Part shown: in pieces, positions 44,923-46,133 of the stretch | How positions within the stretch are numbered: position 1 is the first letter of the stretch | How the letters are laid out: the number at the start of each line of letters is the position of its first letter | NCBI GenBank assembly: GCA_934163035.1 | Contig: CAKPJX010000011.1 | Span: 1 to 46,133 of the forward strand | Length of the DNA: 46,133 nt | Origin: an uncultured Bacilli bacterium | Lineage (GTDB): Bacteria > Bacillota_I > Bacilli_A > RF39 > UBA660 | Direction of reading: 5' to 3' | Notes under the pieces: model-generated | What the model was told of the DNA's origin: nothing | The model's input: only the letters and a program-made list of their open reading frames with translations | Database searches by the model: none | Program-made: the position numbers and the translations under genes

Positions 44923-45828
44923 ATGGAGTTAGAACAACTCAAATGTATAAATGAAAATATAAATATTGATGAATATATTAAGTATAGAGATTTAGTTAAA
45001 GAAAATATGGAGTATCCAGAATGGTTAGGTGACTTTTCCAAAGAAGATCTACTATTTTTATTAAATAACAATTCTAAAATATGGATATATTATCTAAATA
45101 ATGAATTTGTATGTTCTATGATGCTAATTCCAGCTAATAAAAAATCTCTAATAAGCTTTAAAATTGATTTAAACCCAGAAGAAGTTATTGACTATGGACC
45201 AATTTTTGTAAATCCAAAATATATTGGTAATGGTCTGCAATACCAAATGCTACAAGAACTTGATAAATACTGTGTAAAAAATGGATATAAGTATGCAATA
45301 TCTACAATTCATCCAGATAATATTTATTCAATCAATAATTTAGTAAAAGACAAATTTATAAATATAGATAATATTGATTTAAAAAGAGGTAAAAGAAATA
45401 TATATTTAAAATGTTTAGAAAAAAATTTTATTCAAAAAATATTAACAATAGTAAAAAAGGAAAATAAATTTTTATTATTAAATGGTTCAGATAATGATCC
45501 ACAGTTTCACAAATCATTTTGGTATGTAGTAACCGGTTCTACAGAAGAATGTGATAATTCATTAATTGATACAGTTAAACGTGAAATAAAAGAAGAAACT
45601 AATCTTGAATTAAAGGATACTTATAGACTACCGTATATCTTAAAGTATGAATCGTTAGGAAAACATTGTATTGAATATATGTTTATATCACATGTATATA
45701 ATGGTAGTGTAAAACTAAATGAAGAAAGTATCGAATATAAATGGTGTGATATAGATGAATTTATTGATCTAATTAAATGGTATGGTAATAAGAAAGTATT
45801 AAGAGAGGTTTTAGAAAATACAAAATAA
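44923..45828 (+). CDS. GNAT acetyltransferase fused to a Nudix domain
   Basis: A 301-residue two-domain protein. The N-terminal half (about 1-165) looks like a GNAT fold: VIDYGPIFVNPKYIGNGLQYQML is the acetyl-CoA region and AISTIHPDNIYSINNL the late helix. The C-terminal half (about 170-300) is a Nudix hydrolase with REIKEET at 220-226; the upstream glycine/glutamate part of the Nudix box is not canonical (GSTEECDNS). Nudix enzymes cleave nucleoside diphosphate-linked compounds. AGAGGTG precedes the ATG. Substrates of both halves are unknown, and a joint role in nucleotide-sugar or cofactor repair is speculation. Confidence 0.78.
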   Translation: MELEQLKCINENINIDEYIKYRDLVKENMEYPEWLGDFSKEDLLFLLNNNSKIWIYYLNNEFVCSMMLIPANKKSLISFKIDLNPEEVIDYGPIFVNPKYIGNGLQYQMLQELDKYCVKNGYKYAISTIHPDNIYSINNLVKDKFINIDNIDLKRGKRNIYLKCLEKNFIQKILTIVKKENKFLLLNGSDNDPQFHKSFWYVVTGSTEECDNSLIDTVKREIKEETNLELKDTYRLPYILKYESLGKHCIEYMFISHVYNGSVKLNEESIEYKWCDIDEFIDLIKWYGNKKVLREVLENTK

Positions 45829-45874
45829 AAGTGAAATTATTGTAAAAAATATCAGCATATGATAATATAAATAT

Positions 45875-45980
45875 GTCAAGGAAACTTGTACAAAATAAAA
45901 AGAGGAACATTTATTCGTTTGTGAATGTCACCTCAATAAAGGGTATGACACCATCAAAACAGATGAGTGTCTATTTTTTT
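45875..45980 (+). ncRNA. Candidate antisense RNA (type I antitoxin)
   Basis: A plus-strand transcript of about 105 nt is predicted from a promoter with TTGTAA (45840-45845), 17 bp, TAATAT (45863-45868). It holds three structures. CAAG-GAAA-CTTG is a GNRA-loop hairpin at 45877-45888. A long hairpin closed by GAGG/CCTC encloses ACATTTA/TGAATGT (45902-45934). A terminator pairs GACAC-CATC with GATG-A-GTGTC at 45947-45971, followed by a T run to about 45980. The RNA is fully complementary to the 3' part of the minus-strand peptide mRNA, including its stop codon. That is the layout of the RatA and SR4 antitoxin RNAs. Transcription is predicted, not shown. Confidence 0.6.
45894..45934 (-). terminator. 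Terminator of the small-peptide mRNA
   Basis: Read on the minus strand, GAGG and ACATTCA pair with TAAATGT and CCTC in one long hairpin, followed by TTTTTATTTT. It ends the peptide transcript about 40-75 bases after the stop codon, producing an mRNA of about 225 nt. Confidence 0.72.
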
Positions 45981-46063
45981 ATTACAAGCATTAAAACTAT
46001 AATTAGTAATAAAATGAAAGAAAGAGAGTGTAAGACCTTTATGACAAAGGTTTTTGTTTTCAT
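45971..46063 (-). CDS. 30-residue hydrophobic peptide, putative type I toxin
   Basis: A minus-strand frame of 30 codons: a basic start (MKTKTFVIK), one membrane helix at about residues 6-28 (SFILLLIIVLMLV core) and KK at the end. It has a perfect AAAGGAGG ribosome site at 46080-46073, nine bases from the ATG. TATAAT on the minus strand at 46130-46125 would start the mRNA at about 46118. Size, charge pattern and helix match type I toxins such as TxpA, BsrG and Fst in design; I see no sequence homology. ACCTTT/AAAGGT forms a small hairpin just after the start codon. The plus-strand RNA overlaps its 3' end. Confidence 0.68.
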   Translation of the reverse strand: MKTKTFVIKVLHSLSFILLLIIVLMLVIKK

Positions 46064-46093
46064 TCTTATCAACCTCCTTTCTAAAATAGAATA

Positions 46094-46118
46094 GAGGTGA
46101 CACTCATATAAATGTTCC
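46094..46118 (-). repeat. 5' arm of peptide mRNA, inverted copy of 45904-45934
   Basis: The first 25 bases of the predicted mRNA (GGAACATTTAT, one base, TGAGTGTCACCTC) are an inverted copy of 45904-45934 on the plus strand (GGAACATTTAT, seven bases, TGAATGTCACCTC). In the RNA the 5' arm is therefore complementary to the 3' terminator region. ACCTC of the same arm can also pair with GAGGT of the ribosome site. Confidence 0.75.
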
Positions 46119-46124
46119 GAGCAA

Positions 46125-46130
46125 ATTATA
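46125..46130 (-). promoter_or_regulatory. -10 box for the peptide mRNA
   Basis: TATAAT on the minus strand, seven bases before the predicted +1 at 46118. The -35 would lie beyond the end of the window, so the promoter cannot be fully judged. Confidence 0.55.
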
Positions 46131-46133
46131 TTG

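Noticed and set aside
45873..45980. A tracrRNA for a Cas9 locus beyond the window (GAAA-loop hairpin, ACTTGTACAAAATAA, terminal hairpin)
   Set aside because: No CRISPR repeat or cas gene is visible, and the exact antisense relation to the peptide mRNA is a stronger explanation.
46035..46057. Plus-strand hairpin ACCTTT/AAAGGT followed by TTTTTG as a second terminator
   Set aside because: No plus-strand transcript is left to end there once the terminator at 45947-45980 is accepted. The hairpin lies at the start of the minus-strand peptide gene, and its T run is the complement of the Lys codons.
174..46063. A recoded genome with TGA as tryptophan, as in Mycoplasma
   Set aside because: Tryptophan is encoded by TGG throughout and TGA ends genes such as tsaE, rimI and the recombinase at sensible lengths.
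45873..46094. Plus-strand 73-codon open frame in the last 260 bases
   Set aside because: It starts inside the predicted antisense RNA, has no ribosome site, runs through a terminator hairpin and has no recognisable protein character. The minus-strand 30-codon frame explains the region better.

Overview
The window is very AT-rich and reads in the standard bacterial code: TGG is used for Trp and TGA as a true stop. It carries a Gram-positive cell-wall toolkit (LytR-CpsA-Psr protein, lipoteichoic-acid-synthase-like protein, sortase with a sorting-signal substrate, secreted glucosaminidase) together with GatCAB, PcrA and LigA. The best fit is an uncultured, gut-type low-GC Bacillota near the walled relatives of the Mollicutes (RF39/Erysipelotrichales-like). 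That placement is inference from gene content and codon use.

Layout. Bases 1-48 are the 3' end of a 5S rRNA with its terminator. Next come tldD-tldE, then the tRNA t6A cluster tsaE-tsaB-rimI-tsaD, an iron alcohol dehydrogenase with a FIST protein, and a stretch holding an ISL3-type transposase remnant. From 9.3 to 18.0 kb on the minus strand lies an ABC importer operon (substrate-binding protein, ATPase, permease). Its binding-protein gene is cut in two by a 6.2 kb cassette at 11249-17455. The cassette carries two membrane hybrid histidine kinases, a 45-residue protein and a large serine recombinase. Both junctions can be read to the base, and joining them restores one continuous 330-codon gene. 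The joined cassette ends form an 11-bp perfect inverted repeat placed symmetrically around a TC core, as expected for a serine-integrase attP.

From 18.1 to 22.1 kb are a phosphodiesterase and a surface locus: a thioester-domain adhesin with SpaA-type repeats, a sortase and a membrane protein. From 22.2 to 32.5 kb are pcrA, a sugar nucleotidyltransferase, ligA, two tiny membrane proteins with a PstS-like binding protein, and gatCAB. From 32.5 to 44.9 kb is an envelope block: a sensor with a degenerate GGDEF domain, a BrkB/YihY protein, an LtaS-like enzyme, an LCP protein fused to PASTA with a Lys/Asp/Thr tail, and a divergently transcribed giant glucosaminidase. A GNAT-Nudix fusion follows.

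The last 260 bases look like a previously unannotated type I toxin-antitoxin locus. A minus-strand 30-residue single-helix peptide has a perfect Shine-Dalgarno. A plus-strand RNA of about 105 nt is antisense to the 3' end of the peptide mRNA. The 5' end of that mRNA is complementary to its own 3' terminator. This locus and the integrase-interrupted transporter gene are the two most interesting things here.

Several transcription starts follow one pattern: a TATAAT box with a -35 exactly 17 bp upstream and a short leader. Many gene groups end in clear hairpin-plus-T terminators.
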